From positions 1,550,001-1,614,000 of the forward strand of contig NZ_CP032744.1 of NCBI RefSeq assembly GCF_003641145.1: DNA of 64,000 bases, in the 5' to 3' direction. Within the stretch, counting starts at the first letter, position 1. Every line of letters begins with the position of its first letter. This document shows, one piece after another, positions 15,969 to 24,284 of this stretch. The translations under genes were made by a program, and so were the position numbers. The notes beneath the pieces were generated by a model, which did not search any database, was not told the origin of the DNA, and saw only the letters and a program-made list of their open reading frames with translations. This stretch comes from Lactiplantibacillus paraplantarum (GTDB lineage: Bacteria > Bacillota > Bacilli > Lactobacillales > Lactobacillaceae).

Positions 15969-17495
15969 ATGAAGTGGTACTATAAGATATTTCAGACCAT
16001 TATTCTAACGGTTGCGGCGGGGCTACTTGGGTGGATGATTATGGCCGATTGGCAAATCAGTTTACAACTTCATCTCTCAATCAATGCCTGGATGGGTGCC
16101 ATACTATTCGTATTGTTCATTGGGACCACGATTGGCTTCGGTAGTTGGTGGTTAAGTCGTCACCAAACAAGTTGGTTAGTCGCAACACTGTTTGGACTAA
16201 CACTCCTGAAATTCCCACTGGTTATTGGGTTAAAAATCAATCCCACCTCAGACTTTTGGAATTACCACACGTTAGCCGTCTTTAGCGCCCAGGGGCTCAC
16301 TTGGACGCAGCTTTTACATCAGGGCACCATTGGCAACTATGTCGTCTTCCCACACGCCTTAAATATTGCGAACGGCTACAGCTTAGCAGCAGCATTTGGC
16401 GGTTCTAATTTTTTCGTCAGTCAATTGATCAACATTGAGTGTACCTTAGTAGATATGGTCCTAATCTACTGGCTGGTCGCCCGATGGCTTTCGCGCCAAC
16501 TGGGGATTATGACGGCACTTATTTTTTATTGGATCCCAGCTTATTGGCTGTATGGCACTTTACTAAATGGTGGTGAACCGTTCTTTCTAACAAGTATCCT
16601 ACTCATGATGTATGCATTGACACGCGCATTAGTCCCATTACCAACAACCACACTTACAGACCGGCATCTGTACCTAGCATTAGCTATTGTGGCAACCATT
16701 GTAGCTAACATGTTAAGGCCAATCATGGCAGTCTGGTTGATCGCGCTCAGTTTAATGGCAATTATTCTATTATTTACAGTTGGCCGTCACTACCGTTATC
16801 AATATCGTCAGCTAATGATCTATGGCGGTGTGGTATTAGGATTACTGTTCACGGCTACGAATATTGACAGTTGGCTATACGGCTTTAAAGTAGCGCCAAG
16901 CCGGGTTGAAACGCTCTATAGTTTGGCTACTGGCACTGATGTAAAAAGCCGGGGAACTTATAGTCCAACCTTGCAAACAACTATTAGCCATGAGTTACGG
17001 GCGGCACCAACGTTAACACAAGCTTATCCGCGTATCACACGAACGATGACAACGGCCTTGCAAACCAATCTCAAACAAGTCCAACCACAAATGGGCACCT
17101 TTGCCAATCAAAAAATGCAGGGCTTTATTCGTGAAGATTATGGTTACGACTGGAGTTTGTATAATTTAAGCAATCATTCCGGTCTACTCAACCATAGTTG
17201 GTTCCATTTGGCGCCAATACTGATTACTAGTGCAACAGTTTATTGGCAGATTATGCTTATTATCGCATTGTTAAGCGTCTTAATTGGATTAGGACTTCAA
17301 TGGCACCAACATTATCTCAATCGCTATTTACTAATGGGCGCACTTTTATTAGACGGTTTTACATTAAGCGCCTTACCATTAGAAGTACAGGGCCGCTACC
17401 ATATCATCTTGTACTTACCGGTCCTCATGCTAATGACTTGTGGGATTGCAGCCATGAAACTGTGGTGTCATAACCGTCCAATTAAGCATAACTGA
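15969..17495 (+). CDS. Polytopic membrane protein, GT-C glycosyltransferase-like
   Basis: A 508-residue protein with about 11-12 hydrophobic segments. The first extracellular loop contains NPTSDFWNYH, an acidic site like the Asp motif of GT-C enzymes (PMT/ArnT-like) that use lipid-phosphate sugars, and an extracellular domain of about 120 residues lies near residues 300-420. Together with the GT2 enzyme in front, it could complete a two-step glycosylation of a cell-envelope component: GT2 loads a lipid, GT-C transfers outside. That pathway is inference. AAGGGTG precedes the ATG; a strong terminator follows. Confidence 0.65.
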   Translation: MKWYYKIFQTIILTVAAGLLGWMIMADWQISLQLHLSINAWMGAILFVLFIGTTIGFGSWWLSRHQTSWLVATLFGLTLLKFPLVIGLKINPTSDFWNYHTLAVFSAQGLTWTQLLHQGTIGNYVVFPHALNIANGYSLAAAFGGSNFFVSQLINIECTLVDMVLIYWLVARWLSRQLGIMTALIFYWIPAYWLYGTLLNGGEPFFLTSILLMMYALTRALVPLPTTTLTDRHLYLALAIVATIVANMLRPIMAVWLIALSLMAIILLFTVGRHYRYQYRQLMIYGGVVLGLLFTATNIDSWLYGFKVAPSRVETLYSLATGTDVKSRGTYSPTLQTTISHELRAAPTLTQAYPRITRTMTTALQTNLKQVQPQMGTFANQKMQGFIREDYGYDWSLYNLSNHSGLLNHSWFHLAPILITSATVYWQIMLIIALLSVLIGLGLQWHQHYLNRYLLMGALLLDGFTLSALPLEVQGRYHIILYLPVLMLMTCGIAAMKLWCHNRPIKHN

Positions 17496-17559
17496 TTCAA
17501 TAGATTACTCATAAGAATTTAACAGGCGTCATTTAATTATTCGACATTGCGCTATTAAT

Positions 17560-17613
17560 AAAAAGGTTATGACTGAAAATGACACCAGACATTTATTCAG
17601 TCATAACCTTTTT
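17560..17613 (+). terminator. Terminator of the glycosyltransferase operon
   Basis: A perfect 18-bp stem (AAAAAGGTTATGACTGAA and its complement at 17596-17613) ends in five T residues. Confidence 0.85.
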
Positions 17614-17776
17614 AGTGATAATTGGGACTAAGCTCGTAATAGTTCTAATTTATCATCATAAAGCCGGATTGTTAATTAAGGCAATAAAGTTGTTAAAGCT
17701 GGCTTGCCCGATATGATCAACAAAGTTAAAAAGAAGTGCTAAAGGGGTTACCTTGGCGTTACCCCCAGGTTCTAAT

Positions 17777-18120
17777 CTAGATTTTATGATCAATCAAGAC
17801 GCTAGGAGCGCTGATGCTAATGTCAAAGATTTCATTATTGGGTGCTGCTAGTATAATTGATAACCACACTCCGTAAGACAGCAAATACCATTGATTGCTG
17901 CCACCACTCAAAACCATGAAGCCAAACAGGGCGGGGTGACTAGTTATACTAGGAAGAACAGGGCACTTGTATTGATAGTTAAGCATGTACATCAAAATAG
18001 GGGTCCTTAAGGAGAAAAGCCAGTGAAGCACAGCCCCATTCACTAAGGTTAAACAGGGAAGAAACCATAAAAGCTGAAAAAGCGATTAACACCCGCTTTT
18101 GACGCAATGTTGGCTTTCAT
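17777..18120 (-). pseudogene. Frameshifted remnant of a small membrane protein gene
   Basis: An ATG at 18120 with AAGGTG as ribosome binding site opens a frame that stops after 23 codons. A neighbouring frame reads MKPTLRQKRVLIAFSAF if one A is removed from the early AAA, and a third frame continues as an 88-codon open frame to 17777 containing hydrophobic SHPALFGFMVLSGG and QWYLLSYGVWLSIIL. The pieces together look like one small membrane protein gene broken by at least two indels. I do not know the parent family. The alternative is that only the 88-codon open frame is expressed, but it has no visible ribosome binding site. Confidence 0.4.
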
Positions 18121-19569
18121 GATGAATATCACCTTCGCTATAACTTGTGATTGCACTGTTTTATTGAGAAGGGCCATTCATCTTGAAAAAGTGTTCACCA
18201 AGCAAGCACTTTGAGCTAGCACACGTTATTCAATCAAGTGTGTGATTATGGCTAAATGTAGTGGGCATCAAGGCATTATTAATTGTGAGTATGATGTCGT
18301 CAAGGTTGAACAATGTTAATGATGTTTGCTTGATAATGAAATTATAGGACAACTATTTGAATGTAAAAAAAATTGAAAAACCTTTTAATTTCGGGTGCTA
18401 ACAGACAAATTATTCGCTGAAGAAAACAACGAATAATTGTAGAATAACTTTGATATCCCCACAAGTCACGTGATTAATGCCAATATGATTTGATTATTGG
18501 CTGTTTATGTAGCTATAAATGGCCAAGATATCGTTTCTATCGCCATGGTCGCATGCATATCCTTGATAATGTCACCTAGACTAATGACTATTGCCAAGCT
18601 AGTCAGGTAAACACTGAAACACGTGATCGAGTATTGTCTGGCAGCTTATCAATGAAACGCCTAGCGAATTGGTCCGTGAAATTATCAACTAGCCAAGCAT
18701 AGTCTGTCTACAATTTAATTACCGCAAGCTGGTCTCGATACACGACCTGAGGCTTCTATGGGTTAACTACAAACAAGGTTAAGCATCGTCATAATACTTA
18801 TATCGATATGTTGGGATTACTGATCATGTAGTTCAAGGCATAGCGCAACCGGTTTATTGAATCAATACTAGGCCATCATCATCGGTTTCCATAACACAAA
18901 AACCACTTTGTCACGGCAGCAACTTGTACAAAATGCTTATCATCGCAAGCACAGCAAATGTTATTACAGCCAAAAGTAGCACAAATTTTTTTACCTGAAT
19001 ATATTTTCTAAATTATTTTTGGCCGACTATAAATTAAAACGACAAAACACGTTTATCAACGCAACTAATGCTAAAATGCTAAGGCGTTCAAGGTGAATCG
19101 TCATATTTAGTGAGGGGGGCTTTTTTTACTTTTTCTAGTTTACATAATATATATTATACAAAGTAGAATCAAAACAAAAATCGCTCCCCCACGACCTAAT
19201 TTGGTCCCCTGTGGTGTCCTTTTACTGTACACCAACTTTTTTGCGAATTTGTTTGCGAATCATTATTTCGTCGTGAACATTTTTGCTGTTCATATTTTCA
19301 AGGTGCACGCTTCACTTAAATTGTTTTTTTATGATTCACTAAAACATCAACACTGAAATTAATCGATTGAATTTCAACAAAGTTTTTTAATCAATTTGAA
19401 TTAGCTTATTCAAATCACTAAAAGTTCAAATACTTTCAAACTACTAAATCTAGTTATTACAGACTTGCATCTATTTTCATGATTTGCTGATATCCATGTC
19501 GATTCTACGGTTCTTTTGATGACCACTCGTTCAACTAACAAACGAACACGTGCTTAGAATGCGCCTCTC
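18121..19569. other. 1.4-kb region with no intact gene
   Basis: No open frame with a credible start is present. One plus-strand frame from about 18490 to 18880 is interrupted by only a few stops (it includes the peptide KWPRYRFYRHGRMHILDNVT) and may be a decayed gene. An inverted repeat AATTATTCG/CGAATAATT lies at 18408-18438. Near 19240-19260 the 9-mer TTTGCGAAT occurs twice, 12 bases apart. The stretch 19300-19500 is very A/T-rich and I see nothing else in it. I found no transposase, integrase site or tRNA end that would explain the region. Confidence 0.4.
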
Positions 19570-19597
19570 AACAGCGGTCAGATCGCTTGTTTTTGTT
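19570..19597 (+). terminator. Possible terminator before the Xer-like gene
   Basis: AACAGCG (19570-19576) pairs with CGCTTGTT (19584-19591) with one bulge and is followed by a T-rich run. It lies about 60 bases before the Xer-like start with no gene upstream, so it could end a small RNA or be a leader element. Confidence 0.35.
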
Positions 19598-19612
19598 TCA
19601 ATTTTATGTTTT

Positions 19613-19623
19613 AGTTAAAGTAA
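19613..19623 (+). repeat. Intergenic 11-base motif AGTTAAAGTAA, copy 2
   Basis: Exact copy 33 bases before the Xer-like start codon, in the context TTTTAGTTAAAGTAAG. A further copy flanks the same gene on its 3' side at 20552. Confidence 0.4.
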
Positions 19624-19656
19624 GAATTCAAACCCAGAAAGGATGTCCTACTACCA

Positions 19657-20511
19657 ATGGCCGCAAAATTCCCGTATGCCAAAAGCTTCCTCGCATCATT
19701 AGAAACTGCTGGTAAACAAGCTAGTACTATTGAGCAGTACGAATTAACCTTGGCTGATTTTTTCAACTATGAGCAACATTTCAATGAAACTTTTGCTAAA
19801 GATCAATTATTGGCAGATTTAACTGAAAATGATATTCAAGCTTATTTAGATATGCTCCGTGAACAACGCCAATTCAAAATATCGACGTTGAACAAATGCT
19901 TGTCGAATTTAAATGGCTATTTCAGCTATCTATTTTCGCATCGAATCATTACAACTTTACCGACCTTTACAATTAAGGGGCAACCACTGACTAACATGCA
20001 ACAAACAACTTCTTGGCCAGAGCAACTAGCTGCTTGGCTGACAATTGATGATCTCCATCCATACACCCGCTTATTTTTGTTGCTGACGACCAAGGGTTAT
20101 ACCGCCACAGAGATGCTAACACCGGGGTTTTATCAGCAATTGAACACAATTACCTTTACTGCTTCAGAACAGACTTTTTTGGTTAAACTACATGCCTATT
20201 TGCAGCCATTACAGACTCGAAGTGGCAGTTCGGATCTCTTTTTAAAGCAACGTCATCGTGGAACTGATCCACATATCACCCTGGCAGCATTACACAAATA
20301 CTTAGCGGGTGATAGTCAACGTTTAGGTGTGCCATTAAAGCCTGTTGCACTGCGTCAGGACTTCATACTTTGGTTTCTCAATCAGCATCGGACGACCGAA
20401 CCGACTGAGATCATACAACAACTACGGTTAGATGAAACTAGCCTTGAATATTACCAAAACTTGCTACGACAACGTGATTTACGTATTTTAAAAGCTACCA
20501 AAGTAGACTAA
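19657..20511 (+). CDS. Tyrosine recombinase-like protein, catalytically degenerate
   Basis: This 284-residue protein has the N-terminal SAM-like core-binding domain of Xer/phage integrases (residues about 1-95, with TIEQYELTLADFF and STLNKCLSNLNGYFSYL). The C-terminal half aligns by eye with the catalytic domain, but the RxSE arm is absent, the HxxR segment reads VALRQDF and the last His/Trp is missing; a Tyr remains in ETSLEYYQ. It is unlikely to cut DNA like XerC. Degenerate Xer-like proteins are known in streptococci and related bacteria, so it may have a structural or chromosome-maintenance role. AAAGGA is a rather distant 13 bases before the ATG. Confidence 0.7.
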   Translation: MAAKFPYAKSFLASLETAGKQASTIEQYELTLADFFNYEQHFNETFAKDQLLADLTENDIQAYLDMLREQRQFKISTLNKCLSNLNGYFSYLFSHRIITTLPTFTIKGQPLTNMQQTTSWPEQLAAWLTIDDLHPYTRLFLLLTTKGYTATEMLTPGFYQQLNTITFTASEQTFLVKLHAYLQPLQTRSGSSDLFLKQRHRGTDPHITLAALHKYLAGDSQRLGVPLKPVALRQDFILWFLNQHRTTEPTEIIQQLRLDETSLEYYQNLLRQRDLRILKATKVD

Positions 20512-20523
20512 GGCAACACTGAT

Positions 20524-20551
20524 AAGCTAACTGAATACAGCTAGCTTTTTT
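20524..20551 (+). terminator. Short terminator after the Xer-like gene
   Basis: AAGCTA pairs with TAGCTT over a 12-base loop, followed by a T run (20547-20551). The stem is only 6 bp, so it may be weak. Confidence 0.5.
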
Positions 20552-20562
20552 AGTTAAAGTAA
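20552..20562 (+). repeat. Intergenic 11-base motif AGTTAAAGTAA, copy 3
   Basis: Exact copy directly after the Xer-like terminator. It is followed by TAACTTTAC twice within 40 bases, so the whole stretch is rich in related A/T-box sequence. Confidence 0.4.
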
Positions 20563-20724
20563 CTTTACGTTATTGCGTTTACTTTACATAACTTTACAAA
20601 CGCGTCACAAGCATTACGTGGAATTTGCTAGTTAATTAAGAAGCCTTAAAACGCCTGTACAACACGTTTTTTTGCAGTTAAACTAGTTTTATTGATTAAC
20701 AAAAGTATTTGAAAGGATGATTTG

Positions 20725-20925
20725 ATGACGTTCTATCGTTGGTTGGAACCGTTTATTGAACAGAACGGACCGTTTGCACCAGCCGCATGTTATGCGCACT
20801 CAGATTTCGATTTTCCTTTGACTAGTAATGTTCATGAATTGTCTGACTATATTACTTATTTAAATATTCGTGACTCGGTCAAAAAATCGTTTTATTCGGC
20901 ATTAGACGCGTACCAAGCAAGTTAA
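20725..20925 (+). CDS. YozE-like small protein (SAM-like fold)
   Basis: A 66-residue protein starting MTFYRWLEPFI. The aromatic FY near the start, the central Asp/Phe-rich part, VHELSDYITYLN and the ending ALDAYQAS match the layout of YozE_SAM_like proteins, and it resembles the clearer YozE homologue at 55961-56182 in this window. The function of the family is not known; the fold suggests protein or nucleic acid binding. AAAGGA is 9 bases before the ATG, which is preferred to the adjoining TTG. A strong terminator follows. Confidence 0.65.
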   Translation: MTFYRWLEPFIEQNGPFAPAACYAHSDFDFPLTSNVHELSDYITYLNIRDSVKKSFYSALDAYQAS

Positions 20926-20944
20926 CAATCATAATTATACTTAA

Positions 20945-20994
20945 AAACCAACCTACTAGCCCCAGCGACGATTGCTGTGGTTGCAGGTTGGTTT
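20945..20994 (+). terminator. Terminator of the YozE-like gene
   Basis: A 10-bp stem AAACCAACCT/AGGTTGGTTT with a 30-base loop that itself can pair partly. It is 19 bases after the stop codon. Confidence 0.7.
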
Positions 20995-21084
20995 ATTCGT
21001 ATTTCTAGTATTTATCGAGACGATGTCCAAACGATATGAAGCTCCCAAATCTGACCTATTCTCAACGCTTAAACATCATCTGGT

Positions 21085-21600
21085 TTACTGCCAATGCTGT
21101 TTAATGAAGGCTTCACGTCCGCCCATCTCTTCAATCTGATAACGGAATGGATTACGGCGATAAAAATCCTGGTGCTCGGCCTCTGCGGGATAAAATGGCT
21201 TGGCATCTTCAATGGTTGTCACAATCGGCTCAGCAAACTTACCACTAGCGGCAAGAGCATCTCGTGAAGCCGTTGCCACTCGACGCTGCGCTTCACTATT
21301 AACAAAAATTACCGGTCGATAGCTGTCGCCACGATCTTGAAATTGGCCAGAAGCATCGGTTGGATCGGTCTGACGCCAATAGATTTCAACCAAGTCGGCA
21401 TAACTGATTACTTCTGGGTCAAAAGTAATTTCAACCGCTTCAGTGTGCCCAGTCGTGTGACTAGCAACTTGTTCATACGTGGGATTGGCAACGGTCCCAC
21501 CGGTATAACCCGAAACGACGGACTTAATCCCTGGCTGCTGGTCAAACGGTTTGACCATGCACCAGAAACAACCACCAGCAAATATTGCAGTCTCTGTCAT
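21085..21600 (-). CDS. msrA: Peptide-methionine (S)-S-oxide reductase MsrA
   Basis: A 171-residue MsrA that reduces the S form of methionine sulfoxide in proteins, using thioredoxin. The active site GGCFWCM is at residues 9-15, followed by SGYTGG and the conserved HTEAVEI. Length is normal for the bacterial family. It lies 27 bases after msrB on the same strand, with which it should be co-transcribed to repair both methionine sulfoxide epimers. Confidence 0.92.
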   Translation of the reverse strand: MTETAIFAGGCFWCMVKPFDQQPGIKSVVSGYTGGTVANPTYEQVASHTTGHTEAVEITFDPEVISYADLVEIYWRQTDPTDASGQFQDRGDSYRPVIFVNSEAQRRVATASRDALAASGKFAEPIVTTIEDAKPFYPAEAEHQDFYRRNPFRYQIEEMGGREAFIKQHWQ

Positions 21601-21627
21601 CTAAATTCCTCCCGTTTATTAACTCAA

Positions 21628-22062
21628 TTATTTAAATAAACTCTGATACTGGCCATAGCCAGTCTTTTCAAGGTCGGCAACTGGAATGAACTTCAGTGCT
21701 GCCGAATTAATGCAGTACCGAAGCCCACCTCGATCAGTTGGCCCATCTGGAAAGACATGACCCAAATGTGAATTTGCTTGCGTACTCGTCACTTCTGTTC
21801 GATGCATTCCAAACGATTCATCACGATGTTCATTAAGGTTATTCTGATCGATTGGTTTCGTGAAGGATGGCCAACCACAGCCGGCATCATATTTATCACG
21901 TGAACTAAAAAGCACTTGCCCGCTAACAACATCCACGTAAATGCCTTCCTGATAAAAATTATCATACTCACCACTAAATGGTCGTTCAGTTGCGGCCTCT
22001 TGAGTAACGGCGTACTGTTCAGGCGTCAGACGTTGGCGTAATTCATCTTTTTGCTTATCCAT
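21628..22062 (-). CDS. msrB: Peptide-methionine (R)-S-oxide reductase MsrB
   Basis: A 144-residue MsrB that reduces the R form of methionine sulfoxide. Visible features are [25 protein letters not shown], the [10 protein letters not shown] motif and the catalytic Cys in RYCINSAAL. The CxxC zinc pairs of the zinc-type enzymes are absent: the first pair's place reads SSRDKYDAG. It is first in the msrB-msrA operon with a ribosome binding site AGGAAGG before the ATG. Confidence 0.92.
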   Translation of the reverse strand: MDKQKDELRQRLTPEQYAVTQEAATERPFSGEYDNFYQEGIYVDVVSGQVLFSSRDKYDAGCGWPSFTKPIDQNNLNEHRDESFGMHRTEVTSTQANSHLGHVFPDGPTDRGGLRYCINSAALKFIPVADLEKTGYGQYQSLFK

Positions 22063-22114
22063 TGCTATCAGTCCTTCCTGTAATTAAGTTGTGTACAATC
22101 TAATTACAATATTT

Positions 22115-22142
22115 ATCATACCTCAATTTATCTAGAATGCAA
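22115..22142 (-). promoter_or_regulatory. Possible promoter of msrB-msrA
   Basis: On the minus strand TTGCAT and TATGAT are spaced by 16 bases. The -35 touches the T-run of the ppaC terminator, a compact arrangement. Confidence 0.4.
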
Positions 22143-22174
22143 AAAAGAAGCTCCAACAAGTGGCAGCTTCTTTT
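22142..22174 (-). terminator. Terminator of ppaC
   Basis: AAAAGAAGCT and AGCTTCTTTT form the stem around a 12-base loop; on the minus strand the stem ends in a run of six T residues. Confidence 0.8.
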
Positions 22175-22189
22175 AAACTGATTTGTCAA

Positions 22190-23119
22190 TTAAGCGTTGA
22201 AGGCGTCCGTTAATTGAGGGACAACTTGCTTCTTACGTGAAACGACACCTGGTAAACTCAAACGGTTGTTAGCAATCGTCTTACCAAAGGCCTGCTCAAC
22301 GGGTTCCGTTGGGTTACCAACAACTAATAATTCAGAGTTACTATCTAAGATATTAGTTGCCAAGATTAAGAATAAATCATAGCCGTCACTTGCATTTTCG
22401 TCTTTAGCAGCAGCTTCTAGCGCAGCTTGGCGCTTGAAAACGTCATCCAAGTCAACTGTATTGATTTGCGCAACCCGGACTGTTTTGCCAGCCATCTCGA
22501 ATGACTTAGCATCGGCATCGATTAATTCCTTTTCAGTCTTGCTGTCAAGGTTAGTACCCGCTTTAAGCATGGCTAAACCATATGTTTCATAATCAATATC
22601 AGCAATTTTAGCTAAGTCTTTAACAACTGCAACGTCGGTTTCCGTTGTAGTTGGTGACTTTAAGAGTAACGTATCTGAAATGATTGCAGACAACATCAAT
22701 CCAGCTAACTTGGCAGGAATTTCAATGTCATTTTCTTGGAATAACTTGTAAATGACAGTACTGCAGCAACCAAGTGGTTCGGCTCGGTAAAATAATGGTT
22801 GTGCCGTGTCAAAACCAGAAATTCGATGATGATCAACTACATGGCTAACCGTAACGTCAGCAATGTCACTGACACTTTGTTGTGGTTCGTTATGGTCGAC
22901 AAGCATGACACTGTCAACTTCATCACTGGCCTTAGTAATCACCCGTAGTGCTGGTTCATCAAAGTAGTCCAAAACAAATTGGGTTTCTTCGTTTGGTTCG
23001 CCTAATGCAACTGCTTCAGTGTCCGCCCCCACTTTATTTTCAAAGTATGAGAACGCCTTGGCCGCCACGATTGCGTCGGTATCAGGATTTTGATGTCCAA
23101 AAACTAATTCCTTACTCAT
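22190..23119 (-). CDS. ppaC: Manganese-dependent inorganic pyrophosphatase PpaC
   Basis: A 309-residue family II pyrophosphatase (DHH superfamily) that splits pyrophosphate and so drives biosynthesis. Metal-binding motifs are GHQNPDTDAI near the start, VDHNE, and VDHHRISGF; the C-terminal SRKKQVVP is the substrate-binding SRKKQ signature. The ATG at 23119 is chosen over a GTG two codons upstream because the GGGAG is better spaced. It lies 22 bases after a LysR gene on the same strand. Confidence 0.93.
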   Translation of the reverse strand: MSKELVFGHQNPDTDAIVAAKAFSYFENKVGADTEAVALGEPNEETQFVLDYFDEPALRVITKASDEVDSVMLVDHNEPQQSVSDIADVTVSHVVDHHRISGFDTAQPLFYRAEPLGCCSTVIYKLFQENDIEIPAKLAGLMLSAIISDTLLLKSPTTTETDVAVVKDLAKIADIDYETYGLAMLKAGTNLDSKTEKELIDADAKSFEMAGKTVRVAQINTVDLDDVFKRQAALEAAAKDENASDGYDLFLILATNILDSNSELLVVGNPTEPVEQAFGKTIANNRLSLPGVVSRKKQVVPQLTDAFNA

Positions 23120-23141
23120 TAGCACAAAACTCCCTTAAAAC

Positions 23142-24101
23142 TTATTTTTGATTAATCTTTTGTAACCGTGAAATATAATCTTCAGCTCGTAGGTAAGTGT
23201 CAAATTCATCAAGGAAATTCTTGATTCGTGGAATTTGGTCCTTATCTTTACGGAAGACAAAGTTTAAATCGAACTTGATGGCTGGTTCAAATGATAACGT
23301 ATGCAGCTTATCAGTTGCTGGATTAGCCACCATAAATGAATTTGGCAAAGCCGTATTAGTGTTAGTAGCTGCCACGAAGCGGTAAATTTGTTGCGGTGTC
23401 GTGAAACGAGCGACTGCCGTTGGTAAATCCGCCAATTGGTTCTTATAAGATTCTTTAACCACTTGATCCAAGTAATAGTTTTCAGGGTAAGTGACCCACG
23501 GATTAAGCGTTGTATCCTTAAACTTGATCCGCTTCTTCTTAGCTAACTTTTCATCACCCGAAATAAATAATAATTCATCTTGGATAATCTTCTTGGATTG
23601 ATATGGTTTCCAGTTCTTAATACTTTCATCAGGCAAGTACATGACAGCCAAATCAATTCGGTTATTTTCCAACCGTTCCCAAATCTCTTTACGCGTCAAC
23701 ATGTGTAATGAAATAATCACATTCGGATTTGCTTCATAATACTTGATAGCAAAATCTTCAAAGACGTGATCTTCAATTGAGGCTAAAACCCCAATGTTAA
23801 TCGTCCCTTGAGTTGCACTCGTAGTTTGTTGAATTTCATCAGTCGCCTTGTTAAGAACATTATAAATGCTGTGCGTCGCATTGAGCATTGTGTAACCTGC
23901 GTCAGAGAGTCGTAACTTTTTTCCAACCGAATAAAACAAAGGGGCACCAACCGTACGCTCTAGTTTTTTGATCTGTTGGGTCAATGCTGGTTGGGTAATT
24001 CCTAAAATTTGAGCTGCTTGCGTGTAATTCATCGTTTCAGCTAGTTGCAAGAAATACGTTAACGTTTTCGATGAGAAAATACTTTCTTGAGTTGTCTTCA
24101 T
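23142..24101 (-). CDS. LysR-family transcriptional regulator
   Basis: A 319-residue LTTR. The N-terminal helix-turn-helix is LAETMNYTQAAQILGITQ followed by PALTQQIKKLE, and the C-terminal two thirds are a periplasmic-binding-protein-like effector domain. The start at 24101 is preferred over one 11 codons upstream because AGGATCAGG sits before it. It is directly upstream of ppaC and shares its promoter, so it may regulate its own operon; the effector is unknown. Confidence 0.85.
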   Translation of the reverse strand: MKTTQESIFSSKTLTYFLQLAETMNYTQAAQILGITQPALTQQIKKLERTVGAPLFYSVGKKLRLSDAGYTMLNATHSIYNVLNKATDEIQQTTSATQGTINIGVLASIEDHVFEDFAIKYYEANPNVIISLHMLTRKEIWERLENNRIDLAVMYLPDESIKNWKPYQSKKIIQDELLFISGDEKLAKKKRIKFKDTTLNPWVTYPENYYLDQVVKESYKNQLADLPTAVARFTTPQQIYRFVAATNTNTALPNSFMVANPATDKLHTLSFEPAIKFDLNFVFRKDKDQIPRIKNFLDEFDTYLRAEDYISRLQKINQK

Positions 24102-24149
24102 GAATTTTACCTGATCCTTTCTTCTTATCGCCATCTTATAATATCTATA

Positions 24150-24178
24150 ATTTTATACAAGATTCAAGATGAAAGCAA
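24150..24178 (-). promoter_or_regulatory. Promoter of the lysR-ppaC operon
   Basis: On the minus strand TTGCTT and TAAAAT are separated by 17 bases, ending about 50 bases before the LysR start codon. Confidence 0.55.
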
Positions 24179-24284
24179 GCGGTTGTTATCGGTAAATAAA
24201 GCTTAACTAATTCATAATCTTTTACCCTGCCATAACATTATCTTAATCGAATGGCCGTTAACGTGCAAGTATTCGCATTAAAAA

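Noticed and set aside
17777-18043. 88-codon frame as an intact gene
   Set aside because: No ribosome binding site, and the upstream frames suggest it is the 3' part of a frameshifted gene.
18408-18438. Inverted repeat AATTATTCG/CGAATAATT as an insertion-sequence end
   Set aside because: There is no transposase, no second copy facing it and no target duplication in the region.
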